DNA from: a virus
Reading direction: 5' to 3' (one strand)
DNA: 22,541 nt
IMG/VR virus record: IMGVR_UViG_3300006919_000504
Coordinates: 1 to 22,541 of that record
The notes below the pieces were generated by a model, which was not told where the DNA came from, searched no databases, and worked only from the letters and a program-made list of their open reading frames with translations. Made by a program: the position numbers and the translations under genes. Within the stretch, counting starts at the first letter, position 1; each line of letters begins with the position of its first letter. This document shows positions 1 through 7,534 of the stretch, piece after piece.

Positions 1-69
1 AAACACAATCTTGTGCAGTCTAAGAGGGCTGTTAAAGTCCTCAATGAGAGGAAAGGTAGAGACGACATA

Positions 70-1404
70 ATGAACATAGTCGAGGCTCAGACAATACTCT
101 TTTCGTGGTTTACTCAATTCAACCAATGCTCTCATCTTGGTAATCACATGGTTGAGTCTTTACTTTACTGCGAGGACACTTCTTATCTCTATACATTTAA
201 TACGCCATCATCTAGGTATTTGGCAGAGGGTATAACAAATACAAAAGGAAATGACGACTGGCTATCAAACTCTGGAGCAGAAAAAACAATGGAAATAAAC
301 CCTTGGAGAGTTGTACCAATGGACGACAATGGAGACATGGTATCTCAATACTTTAGTCAAGAAATGGTTCAACAACCATACGACAGTTATACACCTTACT
401 GGACTACAATAGACTATACTTGGAATCATGACCAACATCAATTAACGAAAGACTTACTATCGGCAATATCAGACCCAAATATATTTCCAATCACAGTTTC
501 AAAGACTCACTTTTTGTTTTGTCATCGACTTCTCGGTTTCTTTTGTTTGAGAGCATTGCCAGTGCGAGACTCTTCAGACGTACCTAGTCCTTGGAAGTAT
601 GGCCTTAACTTCCGTCGTGAACTTGTTAACATGGGAAATGAGTTTTCCAGTCAACATGGAATGGCGTTTTCAAAATATTTTGAGGTTGAGAAAACAGGAC
701 TAACAATATTCAAAGGTGAGAGAGAATATCAAGGTGGAAAAACAATCTATACAATAAACGAGTATCAATATGCAAACTTAGCACCTATTCTCGCAGACGA
801 ACTATCTACGGAGCGTAATATCTTACCATGTAGAAACCTAGCCAAATCAAGTGCGCTAGGTTCAGCATCGGCTAGGTCATATGCACGTAGGTTGAAAATG
901 TTCTACGGACTTTGTGTTGGTATGGCTTCCGTTGACAAAGCAAAACCATACACTCTGAAAGACGGTGGTGCAGTGGTAGCAGACTCACTAATCTTTTCAT
1001 TCAATAAACAGTTTGAAAGAGACGAGGAAGAAGAAATTGAAATGCTAGACGGTACGTATAAAGAAAAGGACATAGAGAAGAAAGTACGCTTTCATGGTTC
1101 ATTACGCAGTATTTATACAGCAGACACCGACCCTTGGACTTGGGGCGAAATTGTGAACGAATATAGTACATCTAGTGAAATACCAAAACCAACTCATGCA
1201 TCAGAGTTTATACCATCATGGAAGGACATGAGAAGCCCCATTACTATCAATGTAAGTGGAGCACCACCAATCGGTTTCTATCACAAGGAACGCAGGTGCA
1301 AGGTATGTAATGGTCGTGTTATACTAACAACTCCCGCTCACTGTAAAGTAGAGACAGTACAATGTCCTCATTGCAGAAATGGAAAAATAGAGGTGAATGA
1401 ATGA
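70..1404 (+). CDS. Unknown protein with C-terminal zinc ribbon
   Basis: I do not recognise this protein. From the ATG at 70 it has 444 residues. The reading frame is open to base 1, so a GTG at 13 or a start before the window is possible. I chose 70 because another frame stops there in a TAATG overlap, which looks like the end of an upstream gene. The body is soluble and aromatic-rich in its first third, with an acidic stretch (FERDEEEEIEM) about two thirds along. The last 45 residues hold two CxxC knuckles (CKVC and CPHC, with a further Cys between them), typical of a zinc ribbon that binds nucleic acid or protein. It overlaps the next gene by ATGA, so the two are probably co-translated. Its position before the terminase fits a packaging or replication-module gene, but this is inference. 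Confidence 0.7.
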   Translation: MNIVEAQTILFSWFTQFNQCSHLGNHMVESLLYCEDTSYLYTFNTPSSRYLAEGITNTKGNDDWLSNSGAEKTMEINPWRVVPMDDNGDMVSQYFSQEMVQQPYDSYTPYWTTIDYTWNHDQHQLTKDLLSAISDPNIFPITVSKTHFLFCHRLLGFFCLRALPVRDSSDVPSPWKYGLNFRRELVNMGNEFSSQHGMAFSKYFEVEKTGLTIFKGEREYQGGKTIYTINEYQYANLAPILADELSTERNILPCRNLAKSSALGSASARSYARRLKMFYGLCVGMASVDKAKPYTLKDGGAVVADSLIFSFNKQFERDEEEEIEMLDGTYKEKDIEKKVRFHGSLRSIYTADTDPWTWGEIVNEYSTSSEIPKPTHASEFIPSWKDMRSPITINVSGAPPIGFYHKERRCKVCNGRVILTTPAHCKVETVQCPHCRNGKIEVNE

Positions 1405-1847
1405 AGTTAAAAAATAAACAAAAGCAACTAATAAAAAAAGCATTAATGAACGCTAAGAAACAAGGACATGACGTACTTACAAGTAGCGAAATAGCAGAAC
1501 GCTATAACGCCGACCCAAATCTGCCACATCACATGCAAAGAAGTGCTAGACAACTTACCTTTGACTTGAAGAAATTGGCACGTGAAGAAGGTAATGGTAT
1601 CGAGAGCGTAATCTTGAGTAAGAACGGTATCAACCATCATGGGAATCCGCGTGTCAAATTGGGTTATTCAATTAACTTGAATCAAGCAGTTGAAGACCCC
1701 GACGTTATCGAACCTAAGCAAGTCCGTAAGACCATCTCTGTAATCGTTGGAGAAACTGAAATTGCTTATCTCGACCGAATGAAAAAACAATTTGGCGAAT
1801 CTCCGGGCGCAGTGTTTCGAAGGTTAATTAAAGAATCACAAAACTAA
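1401..1847 (+). CDS. Two-domain DNA-binding protein (HTH-like plus ribbon-helix-helix-like); possible small terminase
   Basis: This protein has 148 residues. Residues about 5-95 are basic and helical, and a segment near 25-60 (TSSEIAERYNADPN, then RQLTFDLKKLAREEG) reads like a winged helix-turn-helix. Residues about 110-148 have a ribbon-helix-helix pattern: a short strand (KTISVIVGETE), a helix (IAYLDRMKKQFG), a turn (ESPGA) and a second helix (VFRRLIKES). It starts in an ATGA overlap with the preceding gene. It could be a transcription regulator. Because it lies one gene before the large terminase, where tailed viruses often keep the small subunit, it could also be the DNA-recognition subunit of packaging. 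The domain assignment is by eye and the role is inferred. Confidence 0.6.
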   Translation: MKLKNKQKQLIKKALMNAKKQGHDVLTSSEIAERYNADPNLPHHMQRSARQLTFDLKKLAREEGNGIESVILSKNGINHHGNPRVKLGYSINLNQAVEDPDVIEPKQVRKTISVIVGETEIAYLDRMKKQFGESPGAVFRRLIKESQN

Positions 1848-1866
1848 AACCCCTAGCACTAAATTG

Positions 1867-1873
1867 TTATATA
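1867..1873 (+). promoter_or_regulatory. TATA box, leaderless promoter of the DUF6011-like gene
   Basis: TTATATA followed by a C-rich run (CCCCTAGCCCCTAC). It begins 29 nt before the ATG at 1896. Archaeal TATA boxes are centred about 26 nt before the transcription start, so the transcript would begin at or next to the start codon. The same arrangement recurs at 8501, 12792, 14232, 14770, 14920 and 17266. Confidence 0.8.
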
Positions 1874-1895
1874 CCCCTAGCCCCTACGGTATAAC

Positions 1896-2678
1896 ATGAA
1901 CGCAACAATGGAAACCACAGTTCTAATCAAGAAAGCAACCGAGAACGCCAAGAATGACTGGGAGAAATCCTTTGTCTCATCTTGTCAAGAGCAACTAGAC
2001 AAGGGACGAAGAATGTCTCCAAAGCAACTCAACATTCTTCAAAGAATCCACGACTATTCTAGTCCACAGCCAATAGTCGAAGGTCCTTACGCTCCTATGG
2101 TCGCTTTACTAAGTCGAGCAGGTGAGAAACTCAAATATCCAAAAGTAACTTTCTCTGTATCTGCTTACACTGACCTATGTATTTCCTTAGCCCCTGCTAG
2201 TGGCAGAAATCCCGGCAGCATTTATCTGAAAGCAATCCGTACTATGGACGAGGACTACATTGGAAAAGTTTCACCGCAGGGTGGACTAACTTTTGCTCGC
2301 TCAACTAGCGAAAATGACGAGGCTTTGTTTACCAAGTTCCTTACATTGTTAAACAACGACCCAGTAAATGCGGCTAGAGACTACGGTGCAAAAACTGGAA
2401 ACTGCTGCTTCTGCCACAAGGCTTTGAAAACCGAAGAGAGTACCGCTCACGGCTACGGACCAACATGTGCGAAGAACTGGGGTTTGCCTTGGTCTACCAA
2501 AACAGCAAGGGTAGTTCAAGAAGCACAGTACGAAAAAGTAAATGCTGACATTCTTGAAACAATTGGCGGCGAATGGAACGTAGTTGACAACGACACTGGT
2601 GGAGTCATTATGACCTTCTCTGACCGAAGGACTGCCGAGGACTGGGTAGACCAACACAGCACCATACAGAGGGCTTAG
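1896..2678 (+). CDS. DUF6011-like zinc-binding protein
   Basis: This protein has 260 residues. Residues about 168-197 carry the pattern of the DUF6011 zinc-binding module found in many phage proteins: C170, C171 and C173, then a GYGPTCAKNWG block with C191. The N-terminal 60 residues are helical and charged. The middle part (about 84-135) looks beta-rich (YPKVTFSVSAY, GSIYLKAI). The C-terminal 45 residues (GEWNVVDNDTGGVIMTFSDR) read like a small alpha/beta repeat. The start is fixed by a TATA box 29 nt upstream. An ATG four codons downstream is less likely. The gene has its own promoter and is followed by the terminase promoter, so it is probably a single-gene unit. The biochemical role of the family is unknown; nucleic-acid binding is a reasonable guess. 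Confidence 0.75.
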   Translation: MNATMETTVLIKKATENAKNDWEKSFVSSCQEQLDKGRRMSPKQLNILQRIHDYSSPQPIVEGPYAPMVALLSRAGEKLKYPKVTFSVSAYTDLCISLAPASGRNPGSIYLKAIRTMDEDYIGKVSPQGGLTFARSTSENDEALFTKFLTLLNNDPVNAARDYGAKTGNCCFCHKALKTEESTAHGYGPTCAKNWGLPWSTKTARVVQEAQYEKVNADILETIGGEWNVVDNDTGGVIMTFSDRRTAEDWVDQHSTIQRA

Positions 2679-2681
2679 AAC

Positions 2682-2690
2682 CGTTAAGTG
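2682..2690 (+). promoter_or_regulatory. Candidate TATA-like element before large terminase
   Basis: CGTTAAGTG lies about 31 nt before the terminase ATG. It resembles the CGTTAATAC at 11536 and the CGTTATTAAC at 5231, which sit at the same distance from other virion operons. Single weak match; the position is the main support. Confidence 0.4.
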
Positions 2691-2716
2691 CCATGTTGGG
2701 GTCTGACCCCACATGG
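2691..2716 (+). promoter_or_regulatory. Long palindrome covering the terminase start codon
   Basis: Two 12-base arms, CCATGT-GGGGTC and GACCCC-ACATGG, are fully complementary except for one extra T at 2697 in the left arm. One base (T2704) lies at the centre. The right arm contains the terminase ATG (2713-2715). As RNA it would hide the start codon in a strong hairpin; as DNA it could bind a dimeric protein. Confidence 0.75.
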
Positions 2717-4227
2717 ACGAACATACGGGCGGCCAATTGACCCCCGAACAGGCTAGGGATATTGCTCTCTATCCAGACCGTTGGTCTCAGTATTTCCGAA
2801 CCATAGATGGTAAGGCATTCATGTTACATGAGCGACCATATCTAATTGAGATATACCGACACTTTGGTGCAACTCAGAAATCAAGAAAAACAAAAATGAT
2901 AGTTCTAAAGTGTAGTCGTAAGGTTGAGAAAACTGAAACGATTTGTAATCTCTTAATGTATGGACTGATGAACATACCATACTTCAACGCAGTCTATACC
3001 GCACCTAGACAACCACAAGTAACGAGATTCGTAGATGAGAGGTTCAATGGGGCGTTAATGTCGTCAATCAATAATGGTTGTCTAATGAAGTCGAGAGTAA
3101 AACAATCTGTAAGTCATCAAACATTTGATGTTGGAGCACGTTCTCTGAATCATTTCTATGCTTACTCTAACTGGGGCGACGCACATGCGTTGCTTGGTGT
3201 TGAGGCTGACCTATGTTGTGTGGACGAATACCAAGACTCTGACGCTGACGTTTTGCCAATGCTAATTGAGATGCTTGCTCAATCTGAATATAAGTGGGTT
3301 GTAGTAAGTGGAACTGCCCGTGAGCAGGGTTCAGAGTTTTGGAAACTATGGGAGAAATCAACTAAAGGTGAGTGGGATGGTGAGAAGTGGGTTCATGGAG
3401 AATCAGATATTATTGGCTATCATATCAGTCAAAAGATGCATCCCGATATTGACCCCGAAGAAATAGAATACAAACGAGACACCTACACTCCCCGAAGATT
3501 TGCGAACGAGGTTCTGGGTGAGTTCTTCGCAGGTTCTACGAAGCCCCTTACATTCGATGTCGTTTTACAAGCGGCCCGGCCAGAACTCGAAAAGAATCTG
3601 AAAGGATTAACACCGCCAGAAGAATCTGTTATGGGTGTGGACTGGGGTAATGAAACAACAGTTGTTATCATGAAGAAAGACGGCACGATTCTGAATTGTC
3701 TAAAACTCGATTCTAAGGCTGACAATGAGTTCGATGAGGTAGCGGTCATCAAAGACCTAATGCTACGCTACAACTGTACGCAAGTGGTCGCAGATATAGG
3801 ATATGGAGCGAGGCAGGTCAAAGAACTACAGGCAGAGTTTGGTGAGCGTGTACGGTCTTGTTATTACTCATCTCGGCCAATGACTCCCTTTGAATACAAG
3901 AGGCGAGACAATAATCGAAATCTAATCTATATGTTAGTTGTTGATAGAACAACTTACGTCGAAGAAACGATTGAGGCAATCAAAAATAATGAGGTCCACT
4001 TACCCTACGCAGATACTTCATTTGAATGGGTTCTACATGAATGGTGTTCTCTCAATTCATCAGCAGAAAAAGATGAGAAAGATACTCGCCCAGTGCGAGG
4101 TCAAAAACTTACAAAATATGGACGAGACGGAGACGACCACGCATTCCACGCTTTACTATATGCTAGGCTTGCAGCAGAGTTAGTAGAGGACATAGGGATG
4201 CCAGAGATAAGAGTATTCGGGGGTTAA
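2713..4227 (+). CDS. terL: Terminase large subunit (packaging ATPase-nuclease)
   Basis: This 504-residue motor protein pumps DNA into the prohead and cuts it. The N-terminal ATPase shows a Walker A-like loop at residues 67-74 (CSRKVEKT), a Walker B at about 167-172 (LCCVDE, acidic pair D171-E172) and a coupling motif VVSGTA at about 197-202. The RNase H-like nuclease domain follows, with acidic residues at D310 (VMGVDWG), D361 (VVADIGYG) and D474/D475 (RDGDDHAFHAL). In the Walker A the usual glycine before the lysine is a glutamate (E72). Length is normal for the family. No ribosome binding site is visible, and the ATG lies inside a palindrome. A CGTTAAGTG element 31 nt upstream may make the transcript leaderless. 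Next genes encode small membrane proteins, then the portal. Confidence 0.93.
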   Translation: MDEHTGGQLTPEQARDIALYPDRWSQYFRTIDGKAFMLHERPYLIEIYRHFGATQKSRKTKMIVLKCSRKVEKTETICNLLMYGLMNIPYFNAVYTAPRQPQVTRFVDERFNGALMSSINNGCLMKSRVKQSVSHQTFDVGARSLNHFYAYSNWGDAHALLGVEADLCCVDEYQDSDADVLPMLIEMLAQSEYKWVVVSGTAREQGSEFWKLWEKSTKGEWDGEKWVHGESDIIGYHISQKMHPDIDPEEIEYKRDTYTPRRFANEVLGEFFAGSTKPLTFDVVLQAARPELEKNLKGLTPPEESVMGVDWGNETTVVIMKKDGTILNCLKLDSKADNEFDEVAVIKDLMLRYNCTQVVADIGYGARQVKELQAEFGERVRSCYYSSRPMTPFEYKRRDNNRNLIYMLVVDRTTYVEETIEAIKNNEVHLPYADTSFEWVLHEWCSLNSSAEKDEKDTRPVRGQKLTKYGRDGDDHAFHALLYARLAAELVEDIGMPEIRVFGG

Positions 4228-4230
4228 TCG

Positions 4231-4238
4231 TCATTAAC
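4231..4238 (+). promoter_or_regulatory. TCATTAAC promoter element
   Basis: TCATTAAC begins 30 nt before the ATG at 4261, the same position that TATA boxes take elsewhere in the window. The identical octamer occurs at 8705 before the protease gene, and near copies at 5233 (TTATTAAC) and 13437 (TCATAAAC). Confidence 0.55.
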
Positions 4239-4260
4239 TAGATAGTATAGGGCTATCGAC

Positions 4261-4500
4261 ATGGATGACCAATCTGAATTGATTAAGGTCTTAGTAGAAG
4301 ATGTTAGAACAATCAGAGACAATCATCTTCATCATGTTGAGAAAGACATGGCTTCTATGAAATTAGAAGTACAATCAATCGACCAACGGTTAACAAGTGT
4401 AGAAGGATTCGTTAAAGAAATAAAGGACTTGCTTAAGAGATATGGCATGTATCTACTTGCTGCGATAGTTGCTTCTTCTGGCATACCTATGTTGATGTGA
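4261..4500 (+). CDS. XhlA-like coiled-coil protein with C-terminal membrane anchor
   Basis: This protein has 79 residues. Residues about 1-60 form a charged helix with heptad spacing, consistent with a coiled coil. Residues about 62-79 are hydrophobic (YLLAAIVASSGIPMLM) and end the protein, so it is tail-anchored. This layout matches the XhlA/haemolysin-like family of small phage proteins, some of which help holins. It is the first of four consecutive membrane proteins between terminase and portal, and its promoter element TCATTAAC suggests that it opens that operon. A lysis or membrane-remodelling role is inferred; a virion or packaging role cannot be excluded. Confidence 0.7.
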   Translation: MDDQSELIKVLVEDVRTIRDNHLHHVEKDMASMKLEVQSIDQRLTSVEGFVKEIKDLLKRYGMYLLAAIVASSGIPMLM

Positions 4501-4501
4501 T

Positions 4502-4633
4502 ATGACAATAAACGATTTAATTTCAGCATGTGGAATGGGTGTCTTTGTTGTCATGCTTTGCTTCGGTATAATGTCGGCTACGCAAATGCTTAACCATGCT
4601 CTTAATTTTCTATGGTCGAGGCTCTGGAAATGA
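4502..4633 (+). CDS. Small membrane protein, 43 residues
   Basis: This short gene begins one base after the stop of the previous one. The protein is almost entirely one hydrophobic helix (residues about 10-25, GMGVFVVMLCFGIMSA) and has a short C-terminus rich in Trp and basic residues (FLWSRLWK). It ends in an ATGA overlap with the next membrane protein, which supports real translation. I recognise no family. Its size and position between two other membrane proteins suggest a subunit of the same membrane cassette. Confidence 0.6.
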   Translation: MTINDLISACGMGVFVVMLCFGIMSATQMLNHALNFLWSRLWK

Positions 4634-5229
4634 TAGCATTAGGAACACTATCTTTGTTGATTATGCTCGCCGCCCTATTCACAACCACTACCTATATGGG
4701 ATGGCGGCTTATATACTTTTTCACAACTACCGTCAAATACCGCCTCTTTCACTCATATAGACCGATGGCAATGCGAATGTCGAATCCTAATGAGAAACTT
4801 ATGCTAACATTCGGTATGGGTGTTGTCTTGGCATGGGTAGTTATAGCCGCAACAGCGTCTTACTTTAGTATAGTAGAACAACGTGAGATTTCAGATTCAC
4901 AACTAACAGTCATTGGTCTATTAGGTGGTCCAGCACTTCTTATTATTACATCTGTTCTTGACTTATTCAAAGGTAAAGAAGGAGCAAAGATAAACATTCT
5001 ACCAGACCAACTACAAAGTGAAGTTGATTCAGCAGAAGCAGAGAAAGCACACGTGCGTTTACTAGAGCAAGTAAAACTAGAACACGATTTAGAAATGGAG
5101 AGAATGGCTAAAGCACACGAACTAAACATGGAAGCATTCGGTGTAACTGGAACTAACTCGATAGCGACTGGGGCAAAAGCAGCAGACGCAAAACCAGTGG
5201 CAAAAAAGACCACTAAGAAGACCGAGTAA
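4630..5229 (+). CDS. Membrane protein with three helices and charged C-terminal tail
   Basis: I prefer the ATG at 4630 (199 residues), which overlaps the previous stop as ATGA; an in-frame ATG at 4612 would add six residues. Hydrophobic segments lie at about 2-30, 57-80 and 90-108 of the shorter form. The remaining 90 residues are soluble: a charged helix (EAEKAHVRLLEQVKLEH, LEMERMAKAHELNMEAFG) and then an Ala/Lys-rich basic end (KPVAKKTTKKTE). I do not recognise a family. The neighbours are a tail-anchored coiled coil upstream and a membrane-anchored acidic coiled coil downstream, so these may form one membrane complex. A holin-like role is possible but not shown. Confidence 0.7.
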   Translation: MIALGTLSLLIMLAALFTTTTYMGWRLIYFFTTTVKYRLFHSYRPMAMRMSNPNEKLMLTFGMGVVLAWVVIAATASYFSIVEQREISDSQLTVIGLLGGPALLIITSVLDLFKGKEGAKINILPDQLQSEVDSAEAEKAHVRLLEQVKLEHDLEMERMAKAHELNMEAFGVTGTNSIATGAKAADAKPVAKKTTKKTE

Positions 5230-5230
5230 T

Positions 5231-5240
5231 CGTTATTAAC
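5231..5240 (+). promoter_or_regulatory. CGTTATTAAC promoter element
   Basis: TTATTAAC at 5233-5240 begins 29 nt before the ATG at 5262. It is the second member of the TCATTAAC group and occupies the archaeal TATA position. Confidence 0.5.
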
Positions 5241-5261
5241 GATGTCATCCCCCCTTTGTTC

Positions 5262-5504
5262 ATGCTAGAAGGACTGACTACTGACGATTTACTAATGGGT
5301 TTAGCAGTTGTAGCAGTTCTAATACCACTTGCTATCTGGGGTCTACGTAAGTATCAGACTCTAATGGCTGACGGCAAATTGGATTTAGGAGAAGTCCTAG
5401 ATGCAGTAGAAGAAGGCGTTGAGAAAGTGGAACAAGCCAAAGAAGATGTAGAAGAAATCATCGAAGAGGCAAAAGAGAAGAAAGAAGATGCCAACAAAGA
5501 CTGA
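5262..5504 (+). CDS. N-terminally anchored acidic coiled-coil protein
   Basis: This protein has 80 residues from the ATG at 5262. A TTG at 5256 would add two residues, but the promoter spacing favours 5262. Residues about 8-26 form one membrane helix (LLMGLAVVAVLIPLAIWGL). The rest is a highly acidic helix with repeated Glu-Glu and Val spacing (VEEGVEKVEQAKEDVEEIIE), likely a coiled coil on the cytoplasmic side. Family not recognised. Its acidic tail contrasts with the basic tail of the membrane protein upstream, which might allow pairing. It overlaps the following Cys-rich ORF by 17 nt. Confidence 0.65.
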   Translation: MLEGLTTDDLLMGLAVVAVLIPLAIWGLRKYQTLMADGKLDLGEVLDAVEEGVEKVEQAKEDVEEIIEEAKEKKEDANKD

Positions 5505-5619
5505 GTTCAAATATTGCTTGAATGGTCCAGTGAATACTTGCGCTCAGTTGAGTTTGCCGCATGACGAACATTGCGTTTGTTGTAAAGTAAAAGAATTACA
5601 ACTCGATACGACAACGTAA
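5488..5619 (+). CDS. Cys-rich 43-residue protein, candidate zinc-binding
   Basis: This short ORF overlaps the end of the preceding gene and fills the gap before the portal. It carries five cysteines: C10 and C18 in CLNGPVNTC, then C29, C31 and C32 in HCVCC, plus His residues at 25 and 28. The spacing suggests a small zinc knuckle. I recognise no family. Support comes from the metal-ligand pattern and because other short zinc-ribbon proteins occur at 8529, 14799 and 14949. Unlike those, it has no TTATATA promoter and would depend on the membrane-gene transcript. Confidence 0.5.
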   Translation: MPTKTEFKYCLNGPVNTCAQLSLPHDEHCVCCKVKELQLDTTT

Positions 5620-5645
5620 AAACCCACCACCTATGAGGGTACGAC

Positions 5646-7103
5646 ATGGCAGAGGAACGCAGACGCTTTAATTTCTTTCGCCGTAGAGAAAATAAAGAAG
5701 TCAAATCCGTAAGAAATGATGTTCCTTGGGACGCTAAAAGTCTAGCATCTTTATCTAAAATAGCAACAGTCTCAGCAAAGAAAGCGGCGGCTAGTGGAGC
5801 GAACACAACTGTTTCATATCATTTACTGCGAGATATTTCTCTGAAATCTGAAGTTGTTAATGCCATTCTACGAAGAACCGTAGATGACGTGTTAGCCAAT
5901 GGTTACGAGTTCAAACTTATGTCTGGGATAGAAGAAGGCAATGAAGAACAATTACAAAGGTTGCATGACTTTTTCCGAACACCTAACCCCGATGATATGG
6001 GTGATGAATGGTTAGAATCTTTAGTGTATGATTTAGCACTATTCGGAGACTCATACCTTGAGTTAGATGGTGATGATGATGAAAGTACCCCCAATGGAGA
6101 GGACTGGATTTACGGTGGCAACTTAGTAAGTGTATGGCCTGTACCTGCTGAAACAATGAGATTATTGCCCGGCAATCAAAGACCAGAACCGCCAAAAATG
6201 GCTTACATTCAAGAGATAAGAAAGGAGAAGCGTAGGTTCGCTTCAAATAAGATTCTTCACATATCGAAGTTCAAACAAGGCCGAGGCTACGGAACTTCAC
6301 CATTGATACCATTATTGAATACAATTGCAGGTCAAATGAATCTCAGCAATTACCTAAACGAGATGTTTACTGGAACTTTACCTAAGACGATACTTAACGT
6401 CGGAGACATAAGCAACTCAGAAATGAAAGCGATGCTAGGATTACTAGAACAACAATTGACAGCGGGTAAATCACCATTCGGACTTGTAGCAATCAACGGT
6501 GGTTCGGGTTTCAATATGCACAGGCTTATTGATTCAACTAAAGAAGGACAACAGTTGGATTTACTATACTACTACCGTGAAGAGATATGTGCAGTATTCG
6601 GTATTCCACCAATGAAACTTGGATGGGTTCAAACAGGTAAAATGTCTAATCCAGAACAACAACTAGACGCATGGTATGATGTAGTTGAGTCGTATCATCA
6701 TAGAATATCTTCGGCTATCAATAACAAACTATTACCCCTGTTAGAGATAACAGACTGGAAAATACAATTCAATACTATTAGACCATCCCGTGAGGCAGAG
6801 AGAGCAGATACATTCCGTCTACGCTCACAAGCAATTGCTAACCTAAGACAAGAATCAGCAATCAGTATCAACGAAGCAAGAGAAGTATTGGGACTTGCGC
6901 CATTGCTTGATAAAGATGAAGCAAATGACCCATTCTTCTTATCACCTAAACTAGCAATTAACAAAGGTAAGGTTGAGGATGGAGAAGGGGAAGAACCCGA
7001 ATCAGTTGAAGAAGCAGCAGAAACTCTAGTTGAAGAAGGCATAGTCTTTGGTATGGACGAACTTCTTGAATATCGTTTACTTGGATTGGAGAATGAGGAA
7101 TAA
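5646..7103 (+). CDS. Portal protein (HK97 type)
   Basis: This protein has 485 residues. The portal forms the dodecameric ring at one vertex through which DNA enters and leaves, and to which terminase and neck proteins bind. Recognisable blocks are the N-terminal region (SEVVNAILRRTVDDVLANG), a wing segment (LVYDLALFGDSYLELDG), the middle GYGTSPLIPLLNTIAGQM block, and the stretch ending in EEICAVFGIPPMKLGW, which is typical of HK97-like portals. The C-terminus is acidic (EDGEGEEPESVEEAAE). A GAGGGT ribosome binding site lies 5 nt before the ATG. The gene ends in a TAATG overlap with the gp10-like gene, so the two are coupled. Confidence 0.92.
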   Translation: MAEERRRFNFFRRRENKEVKSVRNDVPWDAKSLASLSKIATVSAKKAAASGANTTVSYHLLRDISLKSEVVNAILRRTVDDVLANGYEFKLMSGIEEGNEEQLQRLHDFFRTPNPDDMGDEWLESLVYDLALFGDSYLELDGDDDESTPNGEDWIYGGNLVSVWPVPAETMRLLPGNQRPEPPKMAYIQEIRKEKRRFASNKILHISKFKQGRGYGTSPLIPLLNTIAGQMNLSNYLNEMFTGTLPKTILNVGDISNSEMKAMLGLLEQQLTAGKSPFGLVAINGGSGFNMHRLIDSTKEGQQLDLLYYYREEICAVFGIPPMKLGWVQTGKMSNPEQQLDAWYDVVESYHHRISSAINNKLLPLLEITDWKIQFNTIRPSREAERADTFRLRSQAIANLRQESAISINEAREVLGLAPLLDKDEANDPFFLSPKLAINKGKVEDGEGEEPESVEEAAETLVEEGIVFGMDELLEYRLLGLENEE

Positions 7104-7534
7104 TGCCAAAGTATGCAACTGTTGATGGCAATGCATTTTTCAAAGCAGCATACGATTTCAATTATCTCGGTGCAACCATCAATGAAAGTTTCAGCGAACC
7201 TTACACGGAGAAGGTTGCTAAGGAGATTCTTAGAATTGCTCAACAGTTAGTCCCGGTCCAGACATCGGCTCTCAAAAACTCTGGCAGAGTGGTAAGAAGT
7301 AAGAGAGCAATATCAAAATACAGGAGAGCAATGGAAGTTAGATTCGGTAACACAAAGGTAAGATACGCAAGTGTAGTTGAGTTTGGACGATTCGAATATG
7401 CTCCATTCGCACCTAGACCGTATCTGCGCCCCGCAGTTGACGCAGTTGCTATGAAGAATAAACGCAGTGGCATTGGTAGTAAAGGAATAGATAAAGCAGT
7501 TAAGAAAGCAATAAAGAAGGTGTATTTACCATGA
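7103..7534 (+). CDS. HK97 gp10-like head-tail or tail-completion protein
   Basis: This protein has 143 residues. The pattern AKEILRIAQQLVPVQTSALKNS, then RYASVVEFGRFEY and APRPYLRPAVDAV, matches the HK97 gp10-like family: a helix, a VPV-T-ALK-S motif, a YA-VEFG strand and a P-PYLRPA block. Members sit at the neck or top of the tail. It is unusual that the gene directly follows the portal and precedes the protease; in many siphoviruses it lies after the capsid gene. A GAGG ribosome binding site is found just before the overlapping TAATG. It overlaps the next gene by 4 nt. Confidence 0.75.
   Translation: MPKYATVDGNAFFKAAYDFNYLGATINESFSEPYTEKVAKEILRIAQQLVPVQTSALKNSGRVVRSKRAISKYRRAMEVRFGNTKVRYASVVEFGRFEYAPFAPRPYLRPAVDAVAMKNKRSGIGSKGIDKAVKKAIKKVYLP

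Noticed and set aside
6698-7243. Antisense ORF opposite the end of the portal gene
   Set aside because: Ser-rich, no start signal, and fully explained by the acidic portal C-terminus on the + strand.
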